Assembly (NCBI RefSeq): GCF_014645615.1 | Contig: NZ_BMMB01000003.1 | Coordinates: 372,001-436,000, forward strand | Length of the DNA: 64,000 nt | Reading direction: 5' to 3' | Source: Paenibacillus hunanensis | GTDB lineage: Bacteria; Bacillota; Bacilli; Paenibacillales; Paenibacillaceae | Shown here: positions 42,582 through 51,332 of the stretch, piece by piece | Numbering within the stretch: position 1 is the first letter of the stretch | How the letters are laid out: the number at the start of each line of letters is the position of its first letter | Program-made: the position numbers and the translations under genes | Notes under the pieces: model-generated | The model's input: the letters and a program-made list of their open reading frames with translations, nothing else | The model's database searches: none | What the model was told of the DNA's origin: nothing

Positions 42582-43460
42582 TTACTCCTTCACCGAGCCG
42601 AGTGTCATCCCTTTAACAAAGAACTTTTGCAAGAATGGATACACGATCAGAATCGGCGCAGCACCGATAAAGATTTGTGCTGCTTTTACCGTTGTCTGCG
42701 AGATCAATTCCATTTCCTTCGGGCTCGCACTCATCGAACTCATATCCTGCTGAATGATGACGGTTTGCAGGAATGTTGCCAGTGGGAATTGGTTTGAATT
42801 GTTCAAATAGAGCAAGCCATCAAACCACGAGTTCCAATGGAATACCATGCTGAACAGTGTAATCGTTGCAATCGATGGCATCGAGATGGGCAGATACATC
42901 GTGAACAGCGTACGGAATGGGCCCGCTCCATCCATAAATGCTGCCTCTTCCAGCTCCTTCGGAATGCCGCGGAAGAAGTTCATCATCAAAATAACAAGAA
43001 ATGTATTAACCGCTCCTGGCAATACAAGCACCCAGAACGAATCGATCAGACCCAGCTTTTGAATAACGATATAAAAGGGCACCAGACCACCTGTAAATAC
43101 CATGCTGAATACGAACAACCATGAGTAGATCGTACGACCTTTAAATACCGATTCTTCCTTAGATAGTGGATATGCGGCAAGGAAGGTCAAGAACAGCGTG
43201 ATTGCTGTACCAATGACTGTACGCAATACCGAAATCCAGATCGAATGCAGAAAGACCGGATTGAACATCGTTTTTTTGTACGCTTCGACGGAGAACTGGA
43301 TCGGCCATAGTCCGACCAGATTCGCATCGGCTGCCGCCTTCGAGCTGAACGATACCGCCAGCACGTGGATGAGAGGCACGACACACATGACGGCGAGCAG
43401 AATGAGTAGTGCAACATTGAAAACATTAAAGATACGATAGCCTGTTGTTTTGTAATACAT
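42582..43460 (-). CDS. Carbohydrate ABC transporter permease (YtcP/MalG type)
   Basis: A 292-residue inner-membrane permease with six predicted helices. The binding-protein-dependent transport motif is EEAAFMDGAGPFRTLFTMYLPISMP in outline (EAA loop). The N-terminal IFNVFNVALLILLAVMCVVPL and the C-terminal PFLQKFFVKGMTLGSVKE are typical of the YtcP/LplC class. It pairs with the upstream LplB-type permease. No ATPase is encoded nearby; these systems usually share an MsmX-type ATPase encoded elsewhere. It begins 27 bp after the other permease gene on the minus strand. Confidence 0.95.
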   Translation of the reverse strand: MYYKTTGYRIFNVFNVALLILLAVMCVVPLIHVLAVSFSSKAAADANLVGLWPIQFSVEAYKKTMFNPVFLHSIWISVLRTVIGTAITLFLTFLAAYPLSKEESVFKGRTIYSWLFVFSMVFTGGLVPFYIVIQKLGLIDSFWVLVLPGAVNTFLVILMMNFFRGIPKELEEAAFMDGAGPFRTLFTMYLPISMPSIATITLFSMVFHWNSWFDGLLYLNNSNQFPLATFLQTVIIQQDMSSMSASPKEMELISQTTVKAAQIFIGAAPILIVYPFLQKFFVKGMTLGSVKE

Positions 43461-43487
43461 AGTTTCCCTCTTTTCCCTCGTAAGTCA

Positions 43488-44381
43488 TCAGAAGATGCGG
43501 TAATTCGCCCATTTGGCAGCTGCACGGTAAGCCAGCAGAATCAGGATCATACTGATCACCGATTTGAACAGACCGATCGCTGTACCAAAGCCCATTTCGC
43601 CATTCAAAATCGCGGTACGATACACAAACGTATCGATGATATCGCCTTTTTGATAAACGAGCGGGTTGTACAGGTTGAAAATCTGGTCAAAGCCGGCATT
43701 AAGTACGTTACCAAGTGCCAGTGTGCCAACAACCGCAGCGATTGGAATAATCGCAGGAATGGTAATATGAATCGTCTGTTTCCAGCGAGTCGCCCCGTCC
43801 ATCTCCGCCGCTTCATACAGCGCCGGGTTAATACCCGCCAGTGCCGCGAGGAAGATAATCGTGTTATAGCCGAATTCCTTCCATACATCCGATACGATCA
43901 CGGTGAAGCGGAACCAGTCGTTATCACCGAGGAAAAAGATAGGCTGAATGCCAAATACCGAGCTAATGATGCGGTTGGCGAAGCCATCTGTTGCGAGCAG
44001 GTCGATCAAAATACCGCCCAGAATAACCCAGGACAGGAAGTGAGGCAAATAGACTAGCGTCTGAATCGTCCGTTGCAGCTTCACCCGTCGAATCTCGTTC
44101 AATAAAATCGCAAATACGAACGGAACGAGCAGGTTGAAAATGAGCTTCAGCACTGCAATGATGAGCGTATTCCAGATGACCTGTACGCTGTCCTGACGCT
44201 CAAACAGATAACGGAAGTTATCCAGACCAACCCACTCGGAGCCGGTAAAACCGAGCCATGGCTTATAATTCTGAAATGCCATCACAATTCCGCCCATTGG
44301 CAAATAGCTGAACAACAGCAGGAAAATCATCGATGGTAGCAGCATGACGTGAAACGGCCACGTTTTCTTTAATGTTTTCAT
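43488..44381 (-). CDS. Carbohydrate ABC transporter permease (LplB/YteP type)
   Basis: A 297-residue permease. Six hydrophobic helices begin with FHVMLLPSMIFLLLFSYLPM. It has the characteristic MAFQNYKPWLGFTGSEWVGL stretch, the EAA loop in LYEAAEMDGATRWKQTIHIT, and a C-terminal AYRAAAKWANYRIF. AGGAGGAG before ATG 44381 fixes the start, so 12 additional upstream residues are not used. It lies downstream of the binding-protein gene, from which it is separated by an attenuating hairpin. Confidence 0.95.
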   Translation of the reverse strand: MKTLKKTWPFHVMLLPSMIFLLLFSYLPMGGIVMAFQNYKPWLGFTGSEWVGLDNFRYLFERQDSVQVIWNTLIIAVLKLIFNLLVPFVFAILLNEIRRVKLQRTIQTLVYLPHFLSWVILGGILIDLLATDGFANRIISSVFGIQPIFFLGDNDWFRFTVIVSDVWKEFGYNTIIFLAALAGINPALYEAAEMDGATRWKQTIHITIPAIIPIAAVVGTLALGNVLNAGFDQIFNLYNPLVYQKGDIIDTFVYRTAILNGEMGFGTAIGLFKSVISMILILLAYRAAAKWANYRIF

Positions 44382-44426
44382 ATACTCTCCTCCTACTTTC
44401 AAGCAATGCAGACGCATGGCAAGGCT

Positions 44427-44463
44427 TAAGAAAATAACGACCCGGAGACCAGGTCGTTATTCT
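44427..44463 (-). terminator. Intra-operon attenuator after the binding-protein gene
   Basis: On the minus strand AATAACGACC pairs with GGTCGTTATT, followed by TTCTT. It lies between the binding-protein gene and the permease genes and would let more binding protein than permease be made. Confidence 0.85.
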
Positions 44464-44511
44464 CCTCGTATGCTGCTGTATCTGCTACAGATGGTTTTAT
44501 ATTTAGGCTAC

Positions 44512-46185
44512 TTATTTTTTGATGCTGCTGTACCAGTCGTTAACTTCTTTCGTTACATCATCGCCACCCGAGGATTTCCACGTTTGTACAAATGTATCAA
44601 ATGCATCGATTGGAGATTTACCGTAGATGATTTCGTTAAACGTCTGGCTCTCGATTTTGTTCAGGTAGTCCATTTTTGTTTTCATGCTTTGTGTGGTAGG
44701 GCCAGTAAACATGTCAGGGAATGAGATATCTTTTTGGGACATCAGCACTTTAGCAGCTTCTGGTGTTTCTTTACCATAGTTAGTCGCTACATCGCGCTCC
44801 AGGCGTGTTTCTGGTTTGGAGCCATTAGCCAGCTTGAGCAGTGCGTCCATTTGTGCATTTGGAATACGCGCGCCGTCACGAACGAGCAGGTAACGAACAC
44901 TATTCACATAGCCGCCAGGAATTTTATCGATTGGAACGGTATTGCCAGAAGCATCCAGATCGTAGTCATAGCCTTTGAACAGACCGTTTTTGAACTCGCC
45001 TTTTGCATCTGGATTAGCCAGATTGTCGAACATATAGTTTTCGTACGTGAACAGTGCTTCCGGGTGCTTCATGTTTTTGTTGATCAGAATGACGCCGTTC
45101 GTTGTGCTTGTGCCGTGACGCATTGCTTTACCATTTGGACCTACTGGAATCGTAATTGGTTTCCATACTGCATCCGGTACGTTTTTCACTGTATCCTGTA
45201 GCGGCCAGCCACTCATCCAGTAAGGACCCGGGATAATACCTGCCGTACCTGCTACAGCTGGTTCGGACGTTTTGTTCTCATCCCACAGCGCTGCTTCTTT
45301 TGGAATGTAGCCCTTGTCGAACCATTCTTTCAGCTTGGACAGACCTTCCTTCATGCCTGGCTGTACGGAACCGTATTGCAGTGTACCGTCAGCAGCAACA
45401 TTCCATTGCTGTGGCAGTGTGCCATAAGCGCCGAAGATCCACGACGGATCGCCCATCCATGTATTCATGGACGTTTTGAAGCCGATACTCAGTGGAACGA
45501 CTTTGTCCGGGGATAAGCCGTCTGGATTTTTATTTTTAAAGGCATCCATGACTTTTTCCAGCTCATCCATCGTAGTTGGTGCTTTCATACCCAGCTTATT
45601 CAGCCAGTCCTGACGAATCCACAGTACATAATCATGGTTATACGCATAGTCGAGTACCGGAATACCCATCTTTTTACCTTCACGAATGTATGGATTCCAT
45701 GCATTTGGATCCTGAGACATTGCTTTTTTCCATGTATCAGAAGCATATTTGTCAAACAAAGGACCAACCTCGCTGAACATACCCGAATCGATCAGATCCT
45801 GTGCCAGCTGCGAATCCGTATCACCGATTGTCACTACATCTGGCATTTCCTGACCGGAAGACATCGCCAGACGCATTTTGGTTGCAAAAGCGCCATTTGT
45901 ATCTGTTACCGACCAGAGTGATTTGATATCGATACCGAGCTTGTCTTTCGCCCATTTGGTCGCTACATTGTTTTCGATCGATTCACCATTTTTGAATTGT
46001 AGTGTTGGGTCTACACCCCATACAGTCGATATCGTTACCGGTGGATCATATTTTTCTTTGTATGCGTTTTCAGTAGTCGCCGATGCAGCTCCATTACTCG
46101 AAGTGCCGCCTCCACCGCATGCCGCCAGACTTCCTGCCGTCAGCATCGTGGTCAGCAAAACTGCCGCTATTCTCTTCATTCCCAT
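44512..46185 (-). CDS. Extracellular sugar-binding lipoprotein (LplA/YtcQ type)
   Basis: A 557-residue lipoprotein. The signal peptide ends in a lipobox with lipid-modified Cys23 (AGSLAAC-GGGG). The mature protein is a large family 1 solute-binding protein (VTISTVWGVDPTLQFKNGES, MPDVVTIGDTDSQLAQDLID, VLWIRQDWLNKLGMKAPTTM, AGIIPGPYWMSGWPLQDTV), the type that feeds LplB/YtcP permeases. GGGGGAG at 8 nt supports ATG 46185. It is the first gene of the galactan importer operon and likely binds galacto-oligosaccharides. Control by the YesM/YesN-type system encoded upstream is probable. Confidence 0.95.
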   Translation of the reverse strand: MGMKRIAAVLLTTMLTAGSLAACGGGGTSSNGAASATTENAYKEKYDPPVTISTVWGVDPTLQFKNGESIENNVATKWAKDKLGIDIKSLWSVTDTNGAFATKMRLAMSSGQEMPDVVTIGDTDSQLAQDLIDSGMFSEVGPLFDKYASDTWKKAMSQDPNAWNPYIREGKKMGIPVLDYAYNHDYVLWIRQDWLNKLGMKAPTTMDELEKVMDAFKNKNPDGLSPDKVVPLSIGFKTSMNTWMGDPSWIFGAYGTLPQQWNVAADGTLQYGSVQPGMKEGLSKLKEWFDKGYIPKEAALWDENKTSEPAVAGTAGIIPGPYWMSGWPLQDTVKNVPDAVWKPITIPVGPNGKAMRHGTSTTNGVILINKNMKHPEALFTYENYMFDNLANPDAKGEFKNGLFKGYDYDLDASGNTVPIDKIPGGYVNSVRYLLVRDGARIPNAQMDALLKLANGSKPETRLERDVATNYGKETPEAAKVLMSQKDISFPDMFTGPTTQSMKTKMDYLNKIESQTFNEIIYGKSPIDAFDTFVQTWKSSGGDDVTKEVNDWYSSIKK

Positions 46186-46411
46186 GTTGCTTGCTCCCCC
46201 TTCAGGTTAAACACCGCTCGTTGTACTTGTATTGTACGTGAACTGTTGTTGTTTCATATTTTTATTATACTTGAGGGGTCGAGGTGCGCCTATGTCACGA
46301 AGTTAATATTCCTGCACCTTTTGCAAGGTGTTGGGTTGGGATTTTACCACTTTGGGGTTTTGGAGCTTTAGATGAGATTGTACCTAGGGGGGATTGTTAT
46401 AGTTCAGCAGC

Positions 46412-46533
46412 CGCTGCGGGAAGGGATTGGGGAACGGACTCGGGTGGAGGGACGAGAATCTACTGATTAGGATAAAATGTAGATTCTCGCCCCTCCAAAA
46501 TCGTCCTTTTCCCCAATTCCCTTCCCTCCGCTC
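46412..46533 (-). ncRNA. Structured hairpin element B
   Basis: On the minus strand: GCGGAGGGAAGG flank, outer helix with a bulged A (46507-46525 pairs with 46418-46434), GGAC/GTCC clamp, internal loop GATTTT/ACCCGA, an 18-bp upper helix (46479-46496 with 46446-46463, one mismatch) ending ATCTAC/GTAGAT, and a 15-nt loop that matches element C at 13 of 15 positions. It lies upstream of the binding-protein gene in the same orientation. Confidence 0.6.
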
Positions 46534-46990
46534 TGATGGGTTTATACACATTGGGTAGATACGCCGTATTTAAAAACTCCTTTTGAGGTGGGAGGTGGTA
46601 ATAATCCAACTTGGGAGGGGAGTGGCAATTGAAAGCCCGTGCTAATTTCATGATTCTGTGTGGGACTATGTAGTTTTCTTTCAATAGTTTGTTCTTTTTA
46701 ATATTTAGTTTCTTCAGTCCTTCAGCCTTTGTGTCTTTGAGTTTTTCAGTTTTTTAGTTTTTTTATCTTTTAAGTATTTAAGTATTTAAGTATTTAAGTC
46801 TTGAAGTCTTGGCATTGTATTAGACTTATACAACCATTTAGGATTTCCCCCCTCCATTTTCCCTCCAGTATCATTCAAACAATCCCTTCAACACGAACGA
46901 TAGAATTTCAACTACAGTCTGCTACTGCACCTCTGTCCGCAACTCGTCTTTCCCCTGCCCCTCCCCGCTGCGAAATAAACATTGATGCGG

Positions 46991-47115
46991 CGGAGCGGAG
47001 GAAAGGGAATAAGGGCGATGGGCGACCTTTGAGCGTTGAGGATCTACATTTTCTCCTAATCCGTAGATTCTCAACGCTCAACCGGAGCCCATGCCCTTAT
47101 CCCTTTCCGGAGCGG
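46991..47115 (+). ncRNA. Structured hairpin element C
   Basis: Outer helix GGAAAGGGA-TAAGGGC-AT with bulged bases (47000-47019 pairs with 47091-47108), GGGC/GCCC clamp (47020-47023 with 47087-47090), internal loop GACC/ACCGGA, a 19-bp upper helix (47029-47047 with 47063-47081, one G-T pair) ending ATCTAC/GTAGAT, and a 15-nt loop. The 5' flank GCGGAGG and 3' flank CCGGAGCGG are shared with the other copies. Confidence 0.6.
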
Positions 47116-47147
47116 TCCCCCGCCACAGCACATATGTTTATGTCGTT

Positions 47148-48755
47148 TCAGCTATCCCTGAATTCGTTGGGCGTCATGCCATAGTGTTTTTTGAACAGTT
47201 TGCTAAAGTATTGTGGGTTCTGGTAGCCGAGTTCGGCGGTGATTTCGTAGATTTTGCGGTTGGTATGCTTGAGCATATATAGCGCTTTTTCCATCCGAAT
47301 GCGAATGATGTAGTCGCCTAAACCTTCGCCAGTTTCGGTTTTGTAGATTTTGGACAGGTAGACCGGATGCAGGTAGACACGGTCGGCGATACTTTTGACG
47401 GATACATCTTGACCGAGGCTTTCGGAAACGATCTCCTGTACTTGCTTGACGATACGGCTACGGCTCGGTTCTGTGGTCGTGTTATTTTGCTGCACTTCCA
47501 ATCGACCGAGTACATTCATACACCAGCTACGCAGACGATCGAGTGAGCCGGTGATATGCTGTGCGGCGAACGGGTCCAGGCTACCGGCATCACTTTCGCC
47601 TAGCATATGTCCATGATGATGGGACATATACACAAGTGCGTTGCTCACCGCGAGGTACACCTCATATAAGTGCTCGTGTGTAAGTGGCAGTGACTCTAGC
47701 GAATCCAGCACGGATAGCACTTTATCGCGCGTGCCATTCCATTGTCCAGATTCGAGTAAATGAATCAGGGTGGGTGGCTTATAAAGAGGCTCCATGTATT
47801 TGATCATCGCTGGGCGCTCCTGAATACCATCGTCCTGCTGTAGCCATTGGATACGAGAGCTGCTTGCGGCTACAGGATGCTGTGCGGAGCGCAGAACATG
47901 ACGATACGTGGTTGCCAGCTCGGTTGGGAATAGGAACGGCTCGCTTACATATAACGTCAATTGGATTTTTAAATATGTCTCTGCACTGGTCGTTAGTGCC
48001 TGTAATCGTTCGCGGTTCTCGGCATCGGGCTGATCACCATTTTGCCAGAGTAAAATGAGTCCGCTATGCGGTGTGCGACCGAACCAGACCGGATCGTGCT
48101 CGCCCAGCAGCTCAACGGCGATATTACCAAGGGCGTATTCTAGCAATCGTGCTTCGCTTTCCTCCATTCCGCGAAGGGAGCTACCTGTCGACATATAGAC
48201 CATGCGTGTCTGTCGTTCCGGCTTGAGTAGGATCTCATAGCTATCCAGACGCTCCAGCAGCTCTCGTCCACCCAGCTCACGACCGAGCAGCATGTCGCTG
48301 AGCAGTCCATCTCGCAGCAGCTCTAGCTCGGATTGGCGACGATAGGCGAGCCGATTGTATTTGTCGAGCTTGCCCCATTCCTGCTCGATGGCCTCAACTG
48401 CCTTACTGACACTTGTCATAAATTGATCGTCATCCACGGGCTTTAAAATATAATCACTGGCATTCAGACGAATCGCCTTCTGTGCATATTCAAAGTCCGA
48501 ATGTCCGGTTAGCACGAGTGAGCGTACACCCGGCCAATGCTGCGCCAGCTCACTTAGCAGCTCTAATCCATCTCGATCGGGCATGCGAATATCGGTGACC
48601 ACCAGCTCAATCTCATGCTGCTGTAATAGCTCCAGTGCTGCATCAACCGATTCTGCACGGTGTACTTTATCGATGCGCAGCTCCTGCCACGGAATGGTTA
48701 GTGCCAGACTTTCGGTTACATACGATTCATCATCTACAAGCAAAATATTAACCAT
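47148..48755 (-). CDS. YesN-type response regulator (receiver plus AraC DNA-binding domain)
   Basis: A 535-residue regulator. The receiver domain (1-120) has DDE at 8-10, phospho-acceptor Asp55 (LVVTDIRMPDRDG), the Thr of LVLTGHSD and Lys of YILKPVDD. A long middle region (about 150-420) has no recognised fold. The C-terminal AraC domain (about 430-535) has two helix-turn-helix motifs (SVKSIADRVYLHPVYLSKI, IYEITAELGYQNPQYFSKL, FKKHYGMTPNEFRDS). It is the partner of the YesM-type kinase encoded 54 bp upstream and likely activates the galactan importer operon. Hairpin C starts just beyond its stop codon. Confidence 0.95.
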   Translation of the reverse strand: MVNILLVDDESYVTESLALTIPWQELRIDKVHRAESVDAALELLQQHEIELVVTDIRMPDRDGLELLSELAQHWPGVRSLVLTGHSDFEYAQKAIRLNASDYILKPVDDDQFMTSVSKAVEAIEQEWGKLDKYNRLAYRRQSELELLRDGLLSDMLLGRELGGRELLERLDSYEILLKPERQTRMVYMSTGSSLRGMEESEARLLEYALGNIAVELLGEHDPVWFGRTPHSGLILLWQNGDQPDAENRERLQALTTSAETYLKIQLTLYVSEPFLFPTELATTYRHVLRSAQHPVAASSSRIQWLQQDDGIQERPAMIKYMEPLYKPPTLIHLLESGQWNGTRDKVLSVLDSLESLPLTHEHLYEVYLAVSNALVYMSHHHGHMLGESDAGSLDPFAAQHITGSLDRLRSWCMNVLGRLEVQQNNTTTEPSRSRIVKQVQEIVSESLGQDVSVKSIADRVYLHPVYLSKIYKTETGEGLGDYIIRIRMEKALYMLKHTNRKIYEITAELGYQNPQYFSKLFKKHYGMTPNEFRDS

Positions 48756-48809
48756 ATTCGTTCACTTCCCTGATCTCTTTCTAGGTATTTCTCAGGCTGT
48801 TCCATCCGC

Positions 48810-50567
48810 TTACTCGTCTTGCACAGGAGCAGCATCATCGACTCGCCAGCTAAGACTTACCTTTAAGCCGCCCAGTGCGGAAGGGCTCAGTGTAACGCCT
48901 GCATCCTCGCCGAATCGAAGCTGCATCCGCTGATGCACATTCCACAGGCCACAGCCCATTTCTTCACCGAGCGGCTCCTGCAAGCTAGCCCAGAGCTTGA
49001 AGCGGCGCTCTTCATCCAGTCCTTTGCCGTCGTCCTCCACACTGATCTGCCAGTGATCTCCTTCTCGCCAGCCCTTGATCGTAAGCTGACCTGCTGAGGA
49101 GTAGGGTTCGATTCCGTGAATAACAGCATTTTCAACAAGCGGCTGGATCAACAATGGTGGAATAGGTACTGCATTCAGTGCTTCTTCCAGCTCAATCGTA
49201 TAGTTCAGACGTGACATACGCATCTGCTGAATCGCCAGATAGTTGCTGACAAATGCCATTTCTTCTGATAGTGGCACGAGATCGCGCTCCTGCCTGGTCG
49301 TGTAGCGATAATATTGAGATAGATTTTTCGACATTGCAATTACAGCCTGCTGGTTATTCAGCTTCGCCATACTCGTAATAAACGAGAAGCAATTATAAAA
49401 GAAATGCGGATTAATCTGCGATTGTAGCTGCTTGAGCCGAGCTTCACGCACATGAATCTTCTCCAAATACACATGTTCAAATAGCATCTGAATCTGCTCG
49501 ACCATCGAATTGAAACGATCCGATAAATAAGCAAATTCATTGCGTCCCTTCGGCTTAATCCGTACCGAATAATCCTCCTGCTTCAAGCGATTGAAGCCTG
49601 CAATAAGCTGACGCATCGGCACCTGCACCTGAGCATACAGCAAATACGAAGCAATACAGCTCATCAGTAGCAGCACAATCATCGCCAGATAAAATAGACG
49701 ATTGGAATCATCAATTGGCTTTAATATATCATCCAGCGGAATATAGTCGATCATATACCAGCCTGTCGCTTCGGAACGCACCACATTGACCATATAAGGC
49801 TTGCCCTCTACCTCAATCGTGCGACTTTCCAGATCCTGTAGCGGCTCCTGATGTAGCGAGGAGATAAGCTCATCGGTCAATTGATGATCAGCAGAGCGGT
49901 TATAGATCGTACCAAAGGCAGGATTATAATAAAACGGGTCACGCCGTCCGTCGCTCTTGAATTTGTCCAGCATATCCTGAATGTTACCGCTATCAAATTC
50001 AACCTTAACAACTGTACTAATATTGTCTGCCTCTACGGTTGCGTTGTATGGCAGAATCGAAGTCCATGAAAATTCAAACTCATTCGATGCACTTCCATTA
50101 CTACCCGTCAGCTTACTGACCTGCCAGCCGGAATGAAAGCTTTGCAGGGCATCCTTTTTACTAATATTGGTGACGTCATTATCGGTAACCAGACGTTCGA
50201 GGGATGGAGAATAGATGGATAGACGACTGCGCCAGTTCGAGGAGCTTTCCTGAATCGCGAGCTTACCCTGAATGCGCTTGACCAGATTGATCGCATCCAG
50301 ATTCAGATAATCATTTTGCAAATACAGATCATTAAAGCTCACAATATCCGGATCATGAATAAGCAGATTCGGCCATGAAGCGAGCAGCTCAATGTTCGTA
50401 TTGACTTGATTTTGGAAAAAGCTGAGCTGATTCATATTGGATTGATTCAGCTCCTTGCGCAGCACATTGGCTGTCGTCCGATTGGAGTAGCTGTATAGCA
50501 CAATCACAGGAATCAGCATCAGCACGACAAGAATGACAATTTTGGTGAACAGGTTATAGCGGGACAT
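48810..50567 (-). CDS. YesM-type sensor histidine kinase
   Basis: A 585-residue membrane kinase. Transmembrane helices at about 8-26 and 291-313 enclose a large extracytoplasmic sensor domain (about 260 residues, dCache-like). A HAMP domain (about 315-365) follows, then the His_kinase domain with His388 (LQSQINPHFFYNCFSF) and HATPase_c (IPPLLIQPLVENAVIHGI, VEDDGKGL, GCGLWNVHQRM). Together with the YesN-type regulator it probably senses extracellular galactan fragments or the binding protein. It starts 21 bp after the DUF1361 gene on the minus strand. Confidence 0.95.
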   Translation of the reverse strand: MSRYNLFTKIVILVVLMLIPVIVLYSYSNRTTANVLRKELNQSNMNQLSFFQNQVNTNIELLASWPNLLIHDPDIVSFNDLYLQNDYLNLDAINLVKRIQGKLAIQESSSNWRSRLSIYSPSLERLVTDNDVTNISKKDALQSFHSGWQVSKLTGSNGSASNEFEFSWTSILPYNATVEADNISTVVKVEFDSGNIQDMLDKFKSDGRRDPFYYNPAFGTIYNRSADHQLTDELISSLHQEPLQDLESRTIEVEGKPYMVNVVRSEATGWYMIDYIPLDDILKPIDDSNRLFYLAMIVLLLMSCIASYLLYAQVQVPMRQLIAGFNRLKQEDYSVRIKPKGRNEFAYLSDRFNSMVEQIQMLFEHVYLEKIHVREARLKQLQSQINPHFFYNCFSFITSMAKLNNQQAVIAMSKNLSQYYRYTTRQERDLVPLSEEMAFVSNYLAIQQMRMSRLNYTIELEEALNAVPIPPLLIQPLVENAVIHGIEPYSSAGQLTIKGWREGDHWQISVEDDGKGLDEERRFKLWASLQEPLGEEMGCGLWNVHQRMQLRFGEDAGVTLSPSALGGLKVSLSWRVDDAAPVQDE

Positions 50568-50588
50568 TCCTTTCGCACTCCTTCATCT

Positions 50589-51332
50589 CTACCAGCGATA
50601 TCCACCGGTACGGCGGATCATATACATACCACCACGCATCAAAATATAGCCGATCCCGCTAATAACCAGTATCATTCCCGTAAACACAAGCATGAACTGC
50701 AATTCCGATGGATCTTTAATGATCATCATAACATCATTTATAATACTTTGGGGCTTTGTAAATACATCCCAGCTATTCCAGCGAATAAAGCGTCCAATGT
50801 AAATCCCCACACTACTCAAAATGAGCACAACGACAGCAAAAAGCCAGCCGATCCCTTTGCTATAGCGCTCTGCCATATGCTGCTGCACAGATGATAATGC
50901 ATACGTTCCTAAGCCAAGCCCCAATAGCCCTGCATTAAAAAATAAAAACAGATGATACCAGAATTCCAGATCCTCCGCAAAACGTCCACTTGGACGATAA
51001 TGCACAAATGGATGAATCAGATCGGTCACCAGATATGCAGCATTCGGGTAAAAGAGCAACCAGCAAACGCCAAGCAGCATGATCAATACCGTACCGCCCC
51101 ATCGCATACGCCAATATCGATGAAGTGCGATCGCTCCATCCAGCAGCAATGCTAGCAGGACAGGCACCCAGGCAAGAAATATATCCCAATTTAAAAAGCG
51201 ATACAGTTCACGTCCCGTATACACACGCAGATGTGAGCCAATCCAAAAGCAAAACAACGTGGCGAGCACAAGCGCGGACAGCATAATTAGCTTGCCCGTC
51301 CATGACTTTGTGCCCCATACCGTCTCATTCAT
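50589..51332 (-). CDS. DUF1361 membrane protein
   Basis: A 247-residue polytopic membrane protein with seven or so hydrophobic helices. The conserved family block is FLAWVPVLLALLLDG, WLLFYPNAAYLVTDLIHP, DLEFWYHLFLFFNAGLLGL and IGRFIRWNSWDVFTKPQSII, all typical of DUF1361. Its function is unknown. The start overlaps the stop of the upstream ADP-ribosylglycohydrolase gene by 8 bp, and the kinase gene follows after 21 bp, so it is in one transcriptional unit with them. Confidence 0.9.
   Translation of the reverse strand: MNETVWGTKSWTGKLIMLSALVLATLFCFWIGSHLRVYTGRELYRFLNWDIFLAWVPVLLALLLDGAIALHRYWRMRWGGTVLIMLLGVCWLLFYPNAAYLVTDLIHPFVHYRPSGRFAEDLEFWYHLFLFFNAGLLGLGLGTYALSSVQQHMAERYSKGIGWLFAVVVLILSSVGIYIGRFIRWNSWDVFTKPQSIINDVMMIIKDPSELQFMLVFTGMILVISGIGYILMRGGMYMIRRTGGYRW

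Larger units (their letters stand above)
46186..47147. other. Long intergenic region (962 bp) with two hairpin elements
   Basis: The space between the binding-protein gene and the yesN-like gene contains element B (minus) and element C (plus) in head-to-head orientation, and a low-complexity T-rich stretch with three AAGTATTT copies (46772-46795). No coding sequence is convincing. Confidence 0.5.

Noticed and set aside
21200..47115. Reading elements A-C as retron msr/msd, group II intron or REP elements
   Set aside because: No reverse transcriptase, RAYT transposase, intron domain V or GTAG-type REP signature was found near them.
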